Positions 1 to 14,600 of a DNA stretch of 64,000 nt are shown here, in pieces. Under the pieces are notes generated by a model that ran no database searches, had not been told where the DNA came from, and was given only the letters and a program-made list of their open reading frames with translations. Numbering within the stretch: the stretch's first letter is position 1; each line of letters opens with the position of its first letter. Location of the stretch: contig NC_071339.1 of assembly GCF_027744825.2 (NCBI RefSeq), positions 26,335,501-26,399,500 of the forward strand, in the 5' to 3' direction. This stretch comes from Synchiropus splendidus. Taxonomy: Eukaryota; Chordata; Actinopteri; Syngnathiformes; Callionymidae. Both the position numbers and the translations under genes were made by a program.

Positions 1-56
1 TGAGAAACAAGTCATCCTTGTAACTCTAATGACACAGGTCAAATTATTCAACAACA
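1..56 (-). mobile_element. LTR fragment, U3 end, cut by window edge
   Basis: These 56 bases match the last 56 bases (plus-strand sense) of the LTRs at 26430-26853 and 35321-35744, ending in the same AACAACA and followed by ACGCC of the satellite. At the two variant sites it covers it agrees with the right LTR and the solo LTR, not with the left LTR. It is the U3 edge of another LTR whose remainder lies outside the window. Whether it belongs to a full provirus or to a solo LTR cannot be told from here. Confidence 0.95.
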
Positions 57-3000
57 ACGCCAAACATAAAAATGTTGATCACTTTGGGAACACACTTCAG
101 ACAGCTTAGATTTGATGTGCAACTACTAGAAAGACCATTTCTGCTATAGTGGGAGGTGAAAATGTGATGTTCTGAAGCTTCTCTGCAAAGTTATGGCACA
201 ATGCAGAAAACGCATTTTGAGCCTGAGATAAGGTCGATTCCCCAACGCCAAACGTAAAAATGTTGATCACTTTTGAAAAACACGTCAGACAGTTTAGATT
301 TGATGTGCAATTACTAAAAAGACCGTTTCTGCTATAGTGGGAGGTTAAAATGTCATCTTCGGAAGCTTTCATGCAAAGTTATGGCACAATGCAGACAACG
401 CGTTTTCAGCCTGAGATAAGGTCGATTCCGGAACGCCAAACATAAAAATGTTGATAACTTTCGAAAAACACTTCAGACAGGTTAGATTTGATGTGCAACT
501 ACTAGAAAGACCCTTTCTGCTATAGTGGGAGGTGAAAATTTCATGTTCTGAAGCTTCTCTGCAAAGTTATGGCACAATGCAGAAAACACATTTTTAACAT
601 GAGCCCAGGTAGGTTCCGGAACGCCAAACATAAAAATGTTGATCACTTTGGGAACACACTTCAGACAGCTTAGATTTGATGTGCAACTACCAAAAAGACC
701 CTTTCTGCTATAGTGGGAGGTGAACATTTCATGTTCTGAAGCTTCCCTGCAAAGTTATGGCACGATGCAGAAAACGTGTTTTCAGCCTGAGATAAGGTTG
801 GTTCCGGAACGCGAAACATAAAAATGTTGATAACTTTGGAAAAACACATCAGACAGCTTAGATTTGATATGCAACTACTAGAAAGACCCTTTCTGCTATA
901 GTCGGAGGTGAAAATGTCATGTTCTGAAGCTTCCCTGAGAAGTTATGGCACAAAGAAAGAAACACGATTTCAGCCTGAGACAAGGCAGGTTCGGGAATGC
1001 CAAACATAAAAATGTTGATAACTTTGGAAAAACACTTCAGACAGCTTAGATTTGATGTGCAACTACTAGAAAGACCCTTTCTGCTATAGTGGGAGGTGAA
1101 CATTTCACATTCTGAAGCTTCTCTGCAAAGTTATGGCACAATGCGTAAAACGTGTTTTCAGCATGAGATCAGGTCGATTCCGGAAGGCCAAACATAAAAA
1201 TGTTGATAACTTTGGGAAAACACATCAGACTGCTTAGATTTGATGTGCAACTACTAGAAAGACCCTTTCTGCGATAGTGGGAGGTGAAAATTTCATGTTC
1301 GGAAGCATCCATGCAAAGTTATGGCACAATGCAGAAAACACGTTTTCAGCCTGAGATAAGGTTGATTCCGGAACGCCAAACATAAGAATGTTGATAACTT
1401 TTGAAAAACACTTCAGACAGCTTAGATTTGATGTGCAACTACTCGAAAGACCCTTTCTGCTATAGAGGGAGGTGAAAATTTCATGTTCTGAAGCTTCCCT
1501 GCAAAGTTATGGCACAATGCGTAAAACGCGTTTTCAGCCTGAGATGAGGTTGATTTCAGAACCCCAAACATAAAAATGTTGATAACTCAGGAAAAACTCT
1601 ACAGACAGCTTAGATTTGATGTGCAACTACTAGAAAGACCCTTTCTGCTATAGTGGGAGGTGAAAATTTCATGTTCTGAAGCTTCCCTGCAAAGTTATGG
1701 CACAATGCAGAAAACGCGTTTTCAGCCTGAGATAAGGTCGATTCCGGAACGCCAAACATAAAAATATTGATAACTTTGGAAAAACACTTCAGACAGGTTA
1801 GATTTGATGTGCAACTACTAGAAAGACCCTTTCTGCTATAGTGGGAGGTGAAAATTTCATGTTCTGAAGCTTCCCTGCAAAGTTATGGCACAATGCAGAA
1901 AACGCGTTTTCAGCCTGAGATAAGGTGGGTTCCAGAACGCCAAACATAAAAATGTTGATAACTTTGGAAAAACACTTCAGACAGCTTAGATTTTATGTGC
2001 AACTACTAGAAAGACCCTCTCTGCTATAGTGGGAGGCGAATATTTCATGTTCTGAAGCTTCCCTGCAAAGTTATGGCAGAATGCGTAAATCGTGTTTTCA
2101 GCCTGAGATAAGGTCGATTCCGGAACGCCAAACATAAAAGTGTTGATAACTTTGGAAAAACACTTCAAACAGCTTTGATTTGATGTGCACCTACTAGAAA
2201 GACGCTTTCTGCTATAGTGGGAGGTGAAATTTTCATGTTCTAAAGCTTCCCTGCAAAGTAATGGCACAATGCAGAAAACGCGTTTTCGGCCTGAGATAAG
2301 GTCGATTCAGGAACACCAAACTTAAAAATGTTGAAAACTTTCGAAAAACACTTCAGACAGCTTAGATTTGATGTGCAACTACGAGAAGGACCCTTTCTGC
2401 TATAGTGGGAGTTGAAAATATCATGCTCTGAAGCTTCCCTGCAAAGTTATGCCACAATGCAGGAAACGCGTTTTCAGCCTGAGATAAGGTCGATTCCGGA
2501 ACGCCAAACATAAAAATATTGATAACTTTGGAAAAACACTTCAGACAGCTTAGATTTGATGTGCAACTACTAGAAAGACCCTTTCTGCTATAGTGGGAGT
2601 TGAAAATTTCATGTTCTGAAGCTTCACTGCAAAGTTATGCCACAATGCAGGAAACGCGTTTTCAGCCTAAGATAAGGTCGATTCCGGAACGCCAAACATA
2701 AAAATATTGATAACTTTGGAAAAACACTTCAGACAGCTTAGATTTGATGTGCAACTACTAGAAAGACCCTTTCTGCTATAGTGGGAGGTGAAAATTTCAT
2801 GTTCTGAAGCTTCCCTGCAAAGTTATGGCAAAATATGTAAAGCGCGTTTTCAGGCTGAGATGAGGTTGATTTCAGAACGCCAAACATAAAAATGTTGATA
2901 ACTTTGGAAAAACACTTTCGACAGCTTAGATTTGATGTGCAACTACTAGAAAGACCCTTTCTGCTATAGTGGGAGGTTAAAATTTCATGTTCTGAAGCTT

Positions 3001-6000
3001 CCCTGCAAAGTTATGGCACAATGCGTAAAACGCTTTTTCAGCCTGAGATGAGGTTGATTTCAGAATGCTAAACATAAAAACGTTGAGAACTTTGGAAAAA
3101 CACTTCAGACAGCTAAGATTTGATGTGCAACTACTAGAAAGACCCTTTCTGCTATAGTGGGAGGTCAAAATTTCATGTTCTGGAGCTTACCTTCAAAGTT
3201 TTGGCACAATGCAGAAAACGCGTTTTCAGCCTGAGATAAGGTGGGTTCCAGAACGTCAAACAAAAAAATGTTGATAACTTTGGAAAAACACTTCAGACAG
3301 CTTACATTTGATGTGCAACTACTAGAAAGACCCTTTCTGCTACAGTGGGAGGTGAAAATGTCATGTTCTGAAGCTTTCCTGCAAAGTTATGCCACAATGC
3401 AAGAAACGCGTTTTCAGCCTGAGATAAGGTCGATTCAGGAACGCCAAACATAAAAGTGTTGATAACTTTGGAAAAACACTTCACACAGCTTAGATTTGAT
3501 ATGCAACTACGAGAAAGACCCTTTCTGCTATAGTGGGAGGTGAAAATTTCATGTTCTGGAGCTTACCTACAAAGTTTTGGCACAATGCAGAAAACGCGTT
3601 TTCAGCCTGAGATAAGGTGGGTTCCAGAACGCCAAACATAAAAATGTTGATAACTTTGGAAAAACACTTCAGACAGCTTAGATTTGATGTGCAACTACTA
3701 GAAAGATCCTTTCTGTTACAGTGGGAGGTGAAAATTTCATGTTCTGAAGCTTCCCTGCAAAGTTATGCCACAATGCAAGAAATGCGTTTTCAGCCTGAGA
3801 TGAGGTCGATTCCGGAACGCCAAACATAAAAATATTGATAACTTTGGAAAAACACTTCAGACAGCTTAGATTTGATGAGCAACCACTAGAAAGACCCTTT
3901 CAGCTATAGTGGGAGTAGAAAATTTCATGTTCTGAAGCTTTCCTGCAAAGTTATGGCACAATGCGTAAAACGCGTTTTCAGCCTGAGATAAGGTTGATTC
4001 CGGAACGCCAAACATAAGAATGTTGATAACTTTGGAAAAACACTTCAGACAGCTTAGATTTGATGTGCAACTACTAGAAAGACCCTTTCTGCTCTATTGG
4101 GAGGTGAAAATTTCATATTCTGCAGCTTTCCTGCAAAGTGATGACGCCAAGCAGAAAACGCGTTTTCAGCCTGAGATAAGGTTGATTCCGGAACGCCAAA
4201 CATAAGAATGTTGATAACTTTGGAAAAACACTTCAGACAGGTTAGATTTGATGTGCAACTACTAGAAGGACCCTTTCTGCAAAAGTGGCAGGTTAAAATT
4301 TCATGTTCTGAAGCTTCCCTCCAAAGTTATGGCACAATGCAGAAAACGCGTTTACAGCCTGAGAAAAGGTCGATTCCGGAATGCCAAACATAAAAATGTT
4401 GATAACTCAGGAAAAACTCTACAGACAGCTTAGATTTGATATGCAACTACTAGAAATACCCTTTCTGCTGAAGTGGGAGGTGAAAATTTCATGTTCTGAA
4501 GCTTCCCTGCAAAGTTATGGCACAATGCAGACAACGCGTTTTCAGCCTGAGACAAGGTCGATTCTGGAACGCCAAACATAAAAATGTTGATAAATTTTGA
4601 AAAAACACTTCAGACAGCTTAGATTTGATGTGCAACTACTAGAAAGACCCTTTCTGCTATAGTGTTAGGTCAAAATTTCATGTTCTGAAGCTTCCCTGGA
4701 AAGTTATGGAACAATGCAGAAAACAATTTTTCATCCTGAGATAAGGTCGATTCTGTAACGCCAAACATAAAAATGTTGATAACTTTGGAAAAACACTTCA
4801 GACAGCTTAGATTTGATGTGGAACTTCTAGAAAGACCCTTTGTGCTATAGTGGGAGGTGAACATTTCATGTTCTGAAGCTTCCCTGAGAAGTTATGGCAC
4901 AATGCAGAAAACGCGTTTTCAGCCTGAGATAAGGTCGATTTAGGAACGCCAAACATGAAAATGTTGATATCTATGGAAAAACACTTCAGACAGCTTAGAT
5001 TTGATGTGCAACGACTAGAAAGACCCTTTCTGCTATAGTGGGAGGTGAACATTTCATGTTCTGAAGCTTCCCTGAGAATTATGGCACAATGCAGAAAACG
5101 CGTTTTCAGCGTGAGATAAGGTGGGTTCCGAAACGCCAAACGTAAAAATATTGATCACTTTGGAACAACACTTCAGACAGCTTAGATTTGATGTGCAACT
5201 ACTAGAAAGACCCATTCTGCTGTAGTGGGAGGTGAAAATATCATGTTCTGAAGCTTCCCTGCAAAGTTATGGCACAATGCGTAAAACGCGTTTTCAGCCT
5301 GAGATGAGGTTGATTTCAGAACGCCAAACATAAAAATGTTGATAACTCAGGAAAAACTCTACAGACAGCTTAGATTTGATGTGCAGCTACTAGAAATACC
5401 CTTTCTGCTATAGTGGGAGGAGAAAATTTCATGTTCTGAAGCTTCCCTGCAAAGTTATGGCAGAATGCGTAAATCGTGTTTTCAGCCTGAGATAAGGTCG
5501 ATTCCGGAACGCCAAACATAAAAATGTTGATAACTTTGGAAAAACACTTCAGACAGCTTAGATTTGATGTGCAACTACTAGAAAGACGCATTCTGCTATA
5601 GTGGGAGGTAAAAATTTCATGTTCTGAAGCTTCCCTGCAAAGTTATGGCACAATGCAGAAAACGCGTTTTCAGCCTGAGATAAGGTCGATTCCGGAACGC
5701 CAAACGTAAAAATGTTGATAACTTTGGAAAAACACTTCAGACAGCTTAGATTTGATGTGCAACTACGAGAAAGACCCTTTCTGCTACAGTGGGAGGTGAA
5801 AATTTCATGTTCTGAAGCTTTCCTGCAAAGTTATGGCATAATGCGTAAAACGCGTTTTCAGCCTGAGATAAGGTTGATTGCGGAACGCCAAACATAAGAA
5901 TGTTGATAACTTTAGAAAAACACTTCAGACAGCTTAGATTAGATATGCAACTACGAGAAAGACCCTTTCTGCTATAGTGGGAGGTGAAAATTTCATGTTC

Positions 6001-6500
6001 TGGAGCTTACCTACAAAGTTTTGGCACAATGCAGAAAACGCGTTTTCAGCCTGAGATAAGGTGGGTTCCAGAACGCCAAACATAAAAATGTTGATAACTT
6101 TGGAAAAGCACTTCAGACAGCTTAGATTTGATGTGCAACTACTAGAAAGATCCTTTCTGTTACAGTGGGAGGTGAAAATTTAATGTTCTGAAGCTTCCCT
6201 GCAAAGTTGTGGGACAATGCAGAAAACGATTTTTCATCCAGTGATAAGGTCGATTCCGGAACGCCAAACGTAAAAATGTTGATAACTTTGGAAAAACACT
6301 TCAGACAGCTTAGATTTGATGTGCAACTACTAGAAGGACCCATTCTGCTGTATTGGGAGGTGAAAATATCATGTTCTGAAGCTTCCCTGCAAAGTTATGG
6401 CACAATGCGTAAAACGCGTTTTCAGCCTGAGATGAGGTTGATTTCAGAACGCCAAACATAAAAATGTTGATAACTCAGGAAAAACTCTACAGACAGCTTA
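57..6500. repeat. C1 proximal block, type A monomers, shared with C2 and C3
   Basis: About 34 monomers of mixed type A variants. The block lines up with C2 at a constant offset of 26797 and with C3 at a constant offset of 35688, with only scattered base differences by eye (for example GTGATG near 170 against GTCATG near 35850). Distinct variants are interspersed: a form with CTCAGGAAAAACTCTAC replacing the usual CTTTGGAAAAACACTTC, a GGAGCTTACCT form, and a GATCACTTTGGGAACACAC form next to the LTR. The high identity among the three copies compared with the large differences between neighbouring monomers shows that the whole block, not single monomers, was copied. Confidence 0.9.
601..680. repeat. 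Paralogous empty site of the ERV insertion
   Basis: The stretch GAGCCCAGGTAGGTTCCGG, then AACGCCAAACATAAAA, then GATCACTTTGGGAACACAC equals the left flank at 18462-18481 joined to the right flank at 57 onward, with one ACGC only and no LTR. It lies 564 bp (3 x 188) after the insertion point, and equivalents are in C2 (near 27400) and C3 (near 36290). Confidence 0.8.
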
Positions 6501-9500
6501 GATTTGATGTGCAGCTACTAGAAAGACCCTTTCTGCTACAGTGGGAGGTGAAAATTTCATGTTCTGAAGCTTTCCTGCAAAGTTATGGCATAATGCGTAA
6601 AACGCGTTTTCAGCCTGAGATAAGGTTGATTGCGGAACGCCAAACATAAGAATGTTGATAACTTTAGAAAAACACTTCAGACAGCTTAGATTTGATGTGC
6701 AACTACTAGAAAGACCCTTTCTGCTATAGTGGGAAGTAAAAATTTCATGTTCGGAAGTTTCCCTGCAAAGTTATGGCACAATGCGTGAAACGCGTTTTCA
6801 GCCTGAGATGAGGTTGATTTCAGAACGCCAAACATAAAAATGTTGATAACTCAGGAAAAACTCTACAGACAGCTTAGATTTGATGTGCAACTCCTAGAAA
6901 TACCCTTTCTGCTCTAGTGGGAGGTGAAAATTTCATGTTCTAAAGCTTCCCTGCAAAGTTATGGCACAATGCGTAAAACGCGTTTTCAGCCTGAGATGAG
7001 GTTGATTTCAGAACGCCAAACATAAAAATGTTGATAACTTTGGAAAAACACTTCAGACAGCTAAGATTTGATGTGCAACTACTAGAAAGACCCATTCTGC
7101 TATAGTGGGAGGTTAAAATTTCATGTTCTGAAGCTTCCCTGCAAAGTTATGGCACAATGCGTAAAACGCATTTTCAGCCTGAGATGAGGTTGATTTCAGA
7201 ACGCCAAACATAAAAATGTTGATAACTTTGGAAAAACACTTCAGACAGCTTAGATTTGATGTGAGACTACTAGAAAGACCCTTTCTGCTATAGTGGGATG
7301 TGGAAATTTCATGTTCTGAAGCTTGCCTACAAAGTTATTGCACAATGCAGAAAACATGTTTTCAGCCTGAGATATGGTTGATTCCGGAACGCCAAACATA
7401 AGAATGTTGATAACTTTGGAAAAACACTTCAGACAGCTTAGATTTGATGTGCAACTACTAGAAAGACCCTTTCTGCTATAGTGGGAAATGAACATTTCAT
7501 GATCTGAAGGTTACCTGCAAAGTTATGGCACAATGCAGAAAACACGTTTTCAGCCTGAGATAAGGTCGATTCAGGAACACCAAACATAAAAATGTTGAAA
7601 ACTTTCAAAAAACACTTCAGACAGCTTAGATTTGATGTGCAACTACGAGAAAGACCCTTTCTACTATAGTGAGAGGTGAAAATTTCATGTTCTGAAGCTT
7701 CGCTGCAAAGTTATGGCACAATGCGTAAAACTCGTTTTCAGCCTGAGATGAGGTTGATTTCAGAACGCCAAACATAAAAATGTTGATAACTTTGGAAAAA
7801 CACTTCAGACAGCTTAGATTTGATGTGCAACTACGAGAAAGACCCTTTCTGCTATAGTGGGAGGTGAAAATTTCATGTTCTGAAGCTTCCCTGCAAAGTC
7901 ATGGCACAATGCAGAAAACCTGTTTTCAGCCTGAGAAAAGGTGGTTTCCAGAACGCCAAACATAAAAATGTTGATAACTTTGGAAAAACACTTCAGACAG
8001 CTTAGATTTGATGTGCAACTACTAGAAAGACCCTTTCTGCTATAGTGGGAGGTGAAAATTTCATGTTCTGAAGCTTCCCTGCAAAGTTATGGCACAATGC
8101 AGAAAACGCGTTTTCAGCCTGAGATAAGGTCGATTCCGGAACGCCAAACATAAGAATGTTGATAACTTTGGAAAAACACTTCAGACAGCTAAGATTTGAT
8201 GTGCAACTACTAGAAAGACGCATTCTGCTATAGTGGGAGGTTAAAATTTCATGTTCTGAAGCTTCCCTGCAAAGTTATGGAACAATGCAGAAAACACGTT
8301 TTCAGCCAGAGATAAGGTCGATTCCGGAACGCCAAACATAAAAATTTGACAACTTTGGAAAAACACTTCAGACAGCTTAGATTTGATGTGCAACTACTAG
8401 AAAGACCCTTTCTGCAATAGAGGGAGGTGAAAATTTCATGTTCTGAAGCTTCCCTGCAAAGTTATGGCACAATGCGTAAAATGCGTTTTCAGCCTGAGAT
8501 GAGGTTGATTTCAGAACCCCAAACATAAAAATGTTGATAACTCTGGAAAAACTCTACAGACAGCTTAGATTTGATGTGCAACTATTAGAAAGACCCTTTC
8601 TGCTATAGTGGGAGGTTAAAATTTCATGTTCTGAAGCTTCCCTGTAGAGTCATGGCACAATGCAGAAAACGCGTTTTCAGCCTGAGATAAGGTCGATTCC
8701 GGAACGCCAAACATAAAAATATTGCTAACTTTGGAAAAACACTTCAGACAGCTTAGATTTGATGTGCAACTACTAGAAAGACCCTTTCTGCTACAGTGGG
8801 AGGTGAAAATTTCATGTTCTGAAGCTTCCCTGCAAAGTTGTGCCACAATGCAGGAAACGCGTTTTCAGCCTGAGATAAGGTCGATTCCGGAACGCCAAAC
8901 ATAAAAATATTGATAACTTTGGAAAAACACTTCAGACAGGTTAGATTTGATGTGCAACTACTAGAAAGACCCTTTCTGCTATAGTGGGAGGTGAAAATTT
9001 CATGTTCTGAAGCTTCGCTGCAAAGTTATGGCACAATGCAGAAAACGCGGTTTCAGCCTGAGATAAGGTGGGTTCCTGAACGCCAAACATAAAAATGTTG
9101 ATTACTTTGGAAAAACATTTCAGGCAGCTTAGATTTTATGTGCAACTACTAGAAAGACCCTTTCTGCTATAGTGGGAGGCGAATATTTCATGTTCTGAAG
9201 CTTCCCTGCAAAGTTATGGCAGAATGCGTAAATCGTGTTTTCAGCCTGAGATAAGGTCGATTCCGGAACGCCAAACATAAAAGTGTTGATAACTTTGGAA
9301 AAACACTTCAAACAGCTTTGATTTGATGTGCAACTACTAGAAAGACCCTTTCTGCTATAGTGGGAGTTGAAAATTTCATGTTCTGAAGCTTCACTGCAAA
9401 GTTATGCCACAATGCAGGAAACGCGTTTTCAGCCTAAGATAAGGTCGATTCCGGAACGCCAAACATAAAAATATTGATAACTTTGGAAAAACACTTCAGA

Positions 9501-11630
9501 CAGCTTAAATTTGATGTGCAACTACTAGAAAGACCCTTTCTGCTATAGTGGGAGGAGAAAATTTCATTTTCTGAAGTCTCCCTGCAAAGTTATGGCACTA
9601 TCCAGAAAACGCGTTTTCAGCCTGAGATAAGGTGGGTTCCAGAACGCCAAACATAAAAATGTTGATAACTTTGGAAAAACACTTCAGACAGCTTAGATTT
9701 GATGTGCAACTACTAGAAAGACACTTTCTGCTATAGTGGGAGGTGAAAATGTCATGTTCTGAAGCTTCCCTGCAAAGTTATGGCAAAATATGTAAAGCGC
9801 GTTTTCAGGCTGAGATAAGGTCGATTCCGAAACGCCAAACATAAAAATGTTGATGACTTTGGAAAAACACTTTCGACAGCTTATATTTGATGTGCAACTA
9901 CTAGAAAGACCCTTTCTGCTATAGTGGGAGGTTAAAATTTCATGTTCTGAAGCTTCCCTGCAAAGTTATGGCACAATGCGTAAAACGCGTTTTCAGCCTG
10001 AGATGAGGTTGATTTCAGAACGCCAAACATAAAAATGTTGAGAACTTTGGAAAAACACTTCAGATAGCTAAGATTTGATGTGCAACTACTAGAAAGACCC
10101 TTTCTGCAATAGTGGGAGGTGAAAATTTCATGTTCTGGAGCTTACCTACAAAGTTGTGGCACAATGCAGAAAACGCGTTTTCAGCCTCAGATAAGATGGG
10201 TTCCAGAACGCCAAACATAAAAATGTTGATAACTTTGGAAAAACACTTCAGACAGCTTAGATTTGATGTGCAACTACTAGAAAGACCCTTTCTGCTATAG
10301 TGGGAGAAGAAAATTTCATGTTCTGAAGTCTCCCTGCAAAGTTATGGCACTATCCAGAAAACGCGTTTTCAGCCTGAGATAAGGTGGGTTCCAGAACGCC
10401 AAACATAAAAATGTGGATAACTTTGGAAAAACACTTCAGACAGCTTAGATTTGATGTGCAACTACTAGAAAGACCCTTTCTGCTATAGTGGGAGGTGAAA
10501 ATGTCATGTTCTGAAGCTTCCCTGCAAAGTTATGGCAAAATATGTAAAGCGCGTTTTCAGGCTGAGATAAGGTCGATTCCGAAACGCCAAACATAAAAAT
10601 GTTGATAACTTTGGAAAAACACTTCAGACAGCTAAGATTTGATGTGCAACTACTAGAAAGACCCTTTCTGCTATAGTGGGAGGTGAAAATTTCATGTTCT
10701 GGAGCTTACCTACAAAGTTTTGGCACAATGCAGAAAACGCGTTTTCAGCCTGAGATAAGGTGGGTTCCAGAACGCCAAACATAAAAATGTTGATAACTTT
10801 GGAAAAACACTTCAGACAGCTTAGATTTGATGTGCAACGACTAGAAAGACCCTTTCTGCTACAGTGGGAGGTGAAAATTTCATGTTCTGAAGCTTCCCTG
10901 CAAAGTTATGCCACAATGCAAGAAACGCGTTTTCAGCCTGAGATAAGGTCGATTCAGGAACGCCAAACATAAAAATATTGATAACTTTGGAAAAACACTT
11001 CAGACAGGTTAGATTTGATGTGCAACTACTAGAAAGACCCTTTCTGCTATAGTGGGAGGCGAAAATGTCATGTTCTGAAGCTTCCCTGCAAAGTTATGGC
11101 ACAATGCAGAAAACGCGTTTTCAGCCTGAGATAAGGTGGGTTCCAGAACGCCAAACATAAAAATGTTGATAACTTTGGAAAAACACTTTCGACAGCTTAG
11201 ATTTGATGTGCAACTACTAGAAAGACCCTTTCTGCTATAGTGGGAGGTTAAAATTTCATGTTCTGAAGCTTCCCTGCAAAGTTATGGCACAATGCGTAAA
11301 ACGCGTTTTCAGCCTGAGATGAGGTTGATTTCAGAACGCCAAACATAAAAATGTTGAGAACTTTGGAAAAACACTTCAGACAGCTAAGATTTGATGTGCA
11401 ACTACTAGAAAGACCCTTTCTGCTATAGTGGGAGGTGAAAATTTCATGTTCTGGAGCTTACCTTCAAAGTTTTGGCACAATGCAGAAAACGCGTTTTCAG
11501 CCTGAGATAAGGTGGGTTCCAGAACGTCAAACATAAAAATGTTGATAACTTTGGAAAAACACTTCAGACTGCTTAGATTTGATGTGCAACTACTAGAAAG
11601 ACCCTTTCTGCTATAGTGGGAGGTTAAAAT
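6500..11630. repeat. C1 middle block, type A monomers, shared with C3 only
   Basis: This continues the type A satellite. It aligns with C3 in steps: offset 36063 around 7.25 kb, 36815 from 8.6 to 10.4 kb, and 36439 from 10.76 kb to about 11.6 kb. The steps are close to +376, +752 and -376, i.e. gains or losses of 2, 4 and 2 monomers. C2 lacks this stretch: its alignment with C1 leaves off near 6.6-6.7 kb and passes into type B monomers. No gene is seen. Confidence 0.85.
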
Positions 11631-14600
11631 TTCATGTTCTGAAGCTTCCCTGAAAAGTTATGGCACAATGCACAAAAACGCTTTTCAGCCTGAGATAAGG
11701 TGGGTTTCGGAACGCCAAACATAAAAGTGTTGATAACTTTTGAAAAACACTTCAGACAGCTTAGATTTGATGTGCAACTACTAGAAAGACCCTTCTGCTA
11801 TAGTGGGAGGTTAAAATTTCATGTTCTGAAGCTTCCCTGAAAAGTTATGGCACAATGCACAAAAACGCTTTTCAGCCTGAGATAAGGTGGGTTTCGGAAC
11901 GCCAAACATAAAAGTGTTGATAACTTTGGAAAAACACTTCAGACAGTTTAGATTTGATGTGCAACTACGAGAAAGACCCTTTCTGCTATAGTGGGAGGTT
12001 AAAATTTCAAGTTCTGAAGCTTCCCTGAAAAGTTATGGCACAATGCACAAAAACGCTTTTCAGCCTGAGTTAAGGTGGGTTTCGGAACGCCAAACATAAA
12101 AGTGTTAATAACTTTGGAAAAACTCTTCAGACAGTTTAGATTTGATGTGCAACTACTAGAAAGACCCTTTCTGCTATAGTGGGAGGTTAAAATTTCATGT
12201 TCTGAAGCTTTCCTGAAAAGTTATGGCACAATGCACAAAAACGCTTTTCAGCCTGAGATAAGGTGGGTTTCGGAACGCCAAACATAAAAGTGTTGATAAC
12301 TTTTGAAAAACACTTCAGACAGCTTAGATTTGATGTGCAAGTACTAGAAAGACCCTTTCTGCTATAGTGGGAGGTTAAAATTTCATCTTCTGAAGCTTCC
12401 CTGAAAAGTGATGGCACAATGCACAAAAACGCTTTTCAGCCTGAGATAAGGTGGGTTTCGGAACGCCAAACATAAAAGTGTTGATAACTTTGGAAAAACA
12501 CTTCAGACAGTTTAGATTTGATGTGCAACTACGAGAAAGACCCTTTCTGCTATAGTGGGAGGTTAAAATTTCAAGTTCTGAAGCTTCCCTGAAAAGTTAA
12601 GGCACAATGCACAAAAACGCTTTTCAGCCTGAGTTAAGGTGGGTTTCGGAACGCCAAACATAAAAGTGTTAATAACTTTGGAAAAACTCTTCAGACAGTT
12701 TAGATTTGATGTGCAACTACTAGAAAGACCCTTTCTGCTATAGTGGGAGGTTAAAATTTCATGTTCTGAAGCTTTCCTGAAAAGTTATGGCACAATGCAC
12801 AAAAACGCTTTTCAGCCTGAGATAAGGTGGGTTTCGGAACGCCAAACATAAAAGTGTTGATAACTTTTGAAAAACACTTCAGACAGCTTAGATTTGATGT
12901 GCAACTACTAGAAAGACCCTTTCTGCTATAGTGGGAGGTTAAAATTTCATCTTCTGAAGCTTCCCTGAAAAGTGATGGCACAATGCACAAAAACGCTTTT
13001 CAGCCTGAGATAAGGTGGGTTTCGGAACGCCAAACATAAAAGTGTTGATAATTTTCGAAAAACACTTCAGACAGCTTAGATTTGATGTGCACCTACTAGA
13101 AAGACCCTTCTGCTATAGTGGGAGGTTAAAATTTCATGTTCTGAAGCTTCCCTGAAAAGTTATGGCACAATGCACAAAAACGCTTTTCAGCCTGAGATAA
13201 GGTGGGTTTCGGAACGCCAAACATAAAAGTGTTGATAACTTTCGAAAAACACTTCAGACAGCTTAGATTTGATGTGCACCTACTAGAAAGACCCTTTCTG
13301 CTATAGTGGGAGGTTAAAATTTCATGTTCTGAAGCTTCCCTGAAAAGTTATGGCACAATGCGTAAAAACGCTTTTCAGCCTGAGATAAGGTGGGTTTCGG
13401 AACGCCAAACATAAAAGTGTTGATAACTTTGGAAAAACACTTCAGACAGTTTAGATTTGATGTGCAACTACTAGAAAGACCCTTTCTGCTATAGTGGGAG
13501 GTTAAAATTTCATGTTCTGAAGCTTCCCTGAAAAGTTATGGCACAATGCCCAAAAACGCTTTTCAGCCTGAGTTAAGGTGGGTTTCGGAACGCCAAACAT
13601 AAAAGTGTTAATAACTTTGGAAAAACACTTCAGACAGTTTAGATTTGATGTGCAACTACTAGAAAGACCCTTTCTGCTATAGTGGGAGGTTAAAATTTCA
13701 TGTTCTGAAGCTTTCCTGAAAAGTTATGGCACAATGCACAAAAACGCTTTTCAGCCTGAGATAAGGTGGGTTTCGGAACGCCAAACATAAAAGTGTTGAT
13801 AACTTTTGAAAAACACTTCAGACAGCTTAGATTTGATGTGCAACTACTAGAAAGACCCTTTCTGCTATAGTGGGAGGTTAAAATTTCATGTTCTGAAGCT
13901 TCCCTGAAAAGTTATGGCACAATGCGTAAAAACGCTTTTCAGCCTGAGATAAGGTGGGTTTCGGACCGCCAAACATAAAAGTGTTGATAACTTTGGAAAA
14001 ACACTTCAGACAGTTTAGATTTGATGTGCAACTACTAGAAAGACCCTTTCTGCTATAGTGGGAGGTTAAAATTTCATGTTCTGAAGCTTCCCTGAAAAGT
14101 TATGGCACAATGCACAAAAACGCTTTTCAGCCTGAGATAAGGTGGGTTTCGCAACGCCAAACATAAAAGTGTTGATAACTTTCGAAAAACACTTCAGAGA
14201 GCTTAGATTTGATGTGCACCTACTAGAAAGACCCTTTCTGCTATAGTGGGAGGTTAAAATTTCATGTTCTGAAGCTTCCCTGAAAAGTTATGGCACAATG
14301 CGTAAAAACGCTTTTCAGCCTGAGATAAGGTGGGTTTCGGAACGCCAAACATAAAAGTGTTGATAACTTTGGAAAAACACTTCAGACAGTTTAGATTTGA
14401 TGTGCAACTACTAGAAAGACCCTTTCTGCTATAGTGGGAGGTTAAAATTTCATGTTCTGAAGCTTTCCTGAAAAGTTATGGCACAATGCACTAAAACGCT
14501 TTTCAGCCTGAGATAAGGTGGGTTTCGGAACGCCAAACATAAAAGTGTTGATAACTTTTGAAAAACACTTCAGACAGCTTAGATTTGATGTGCAACTACT

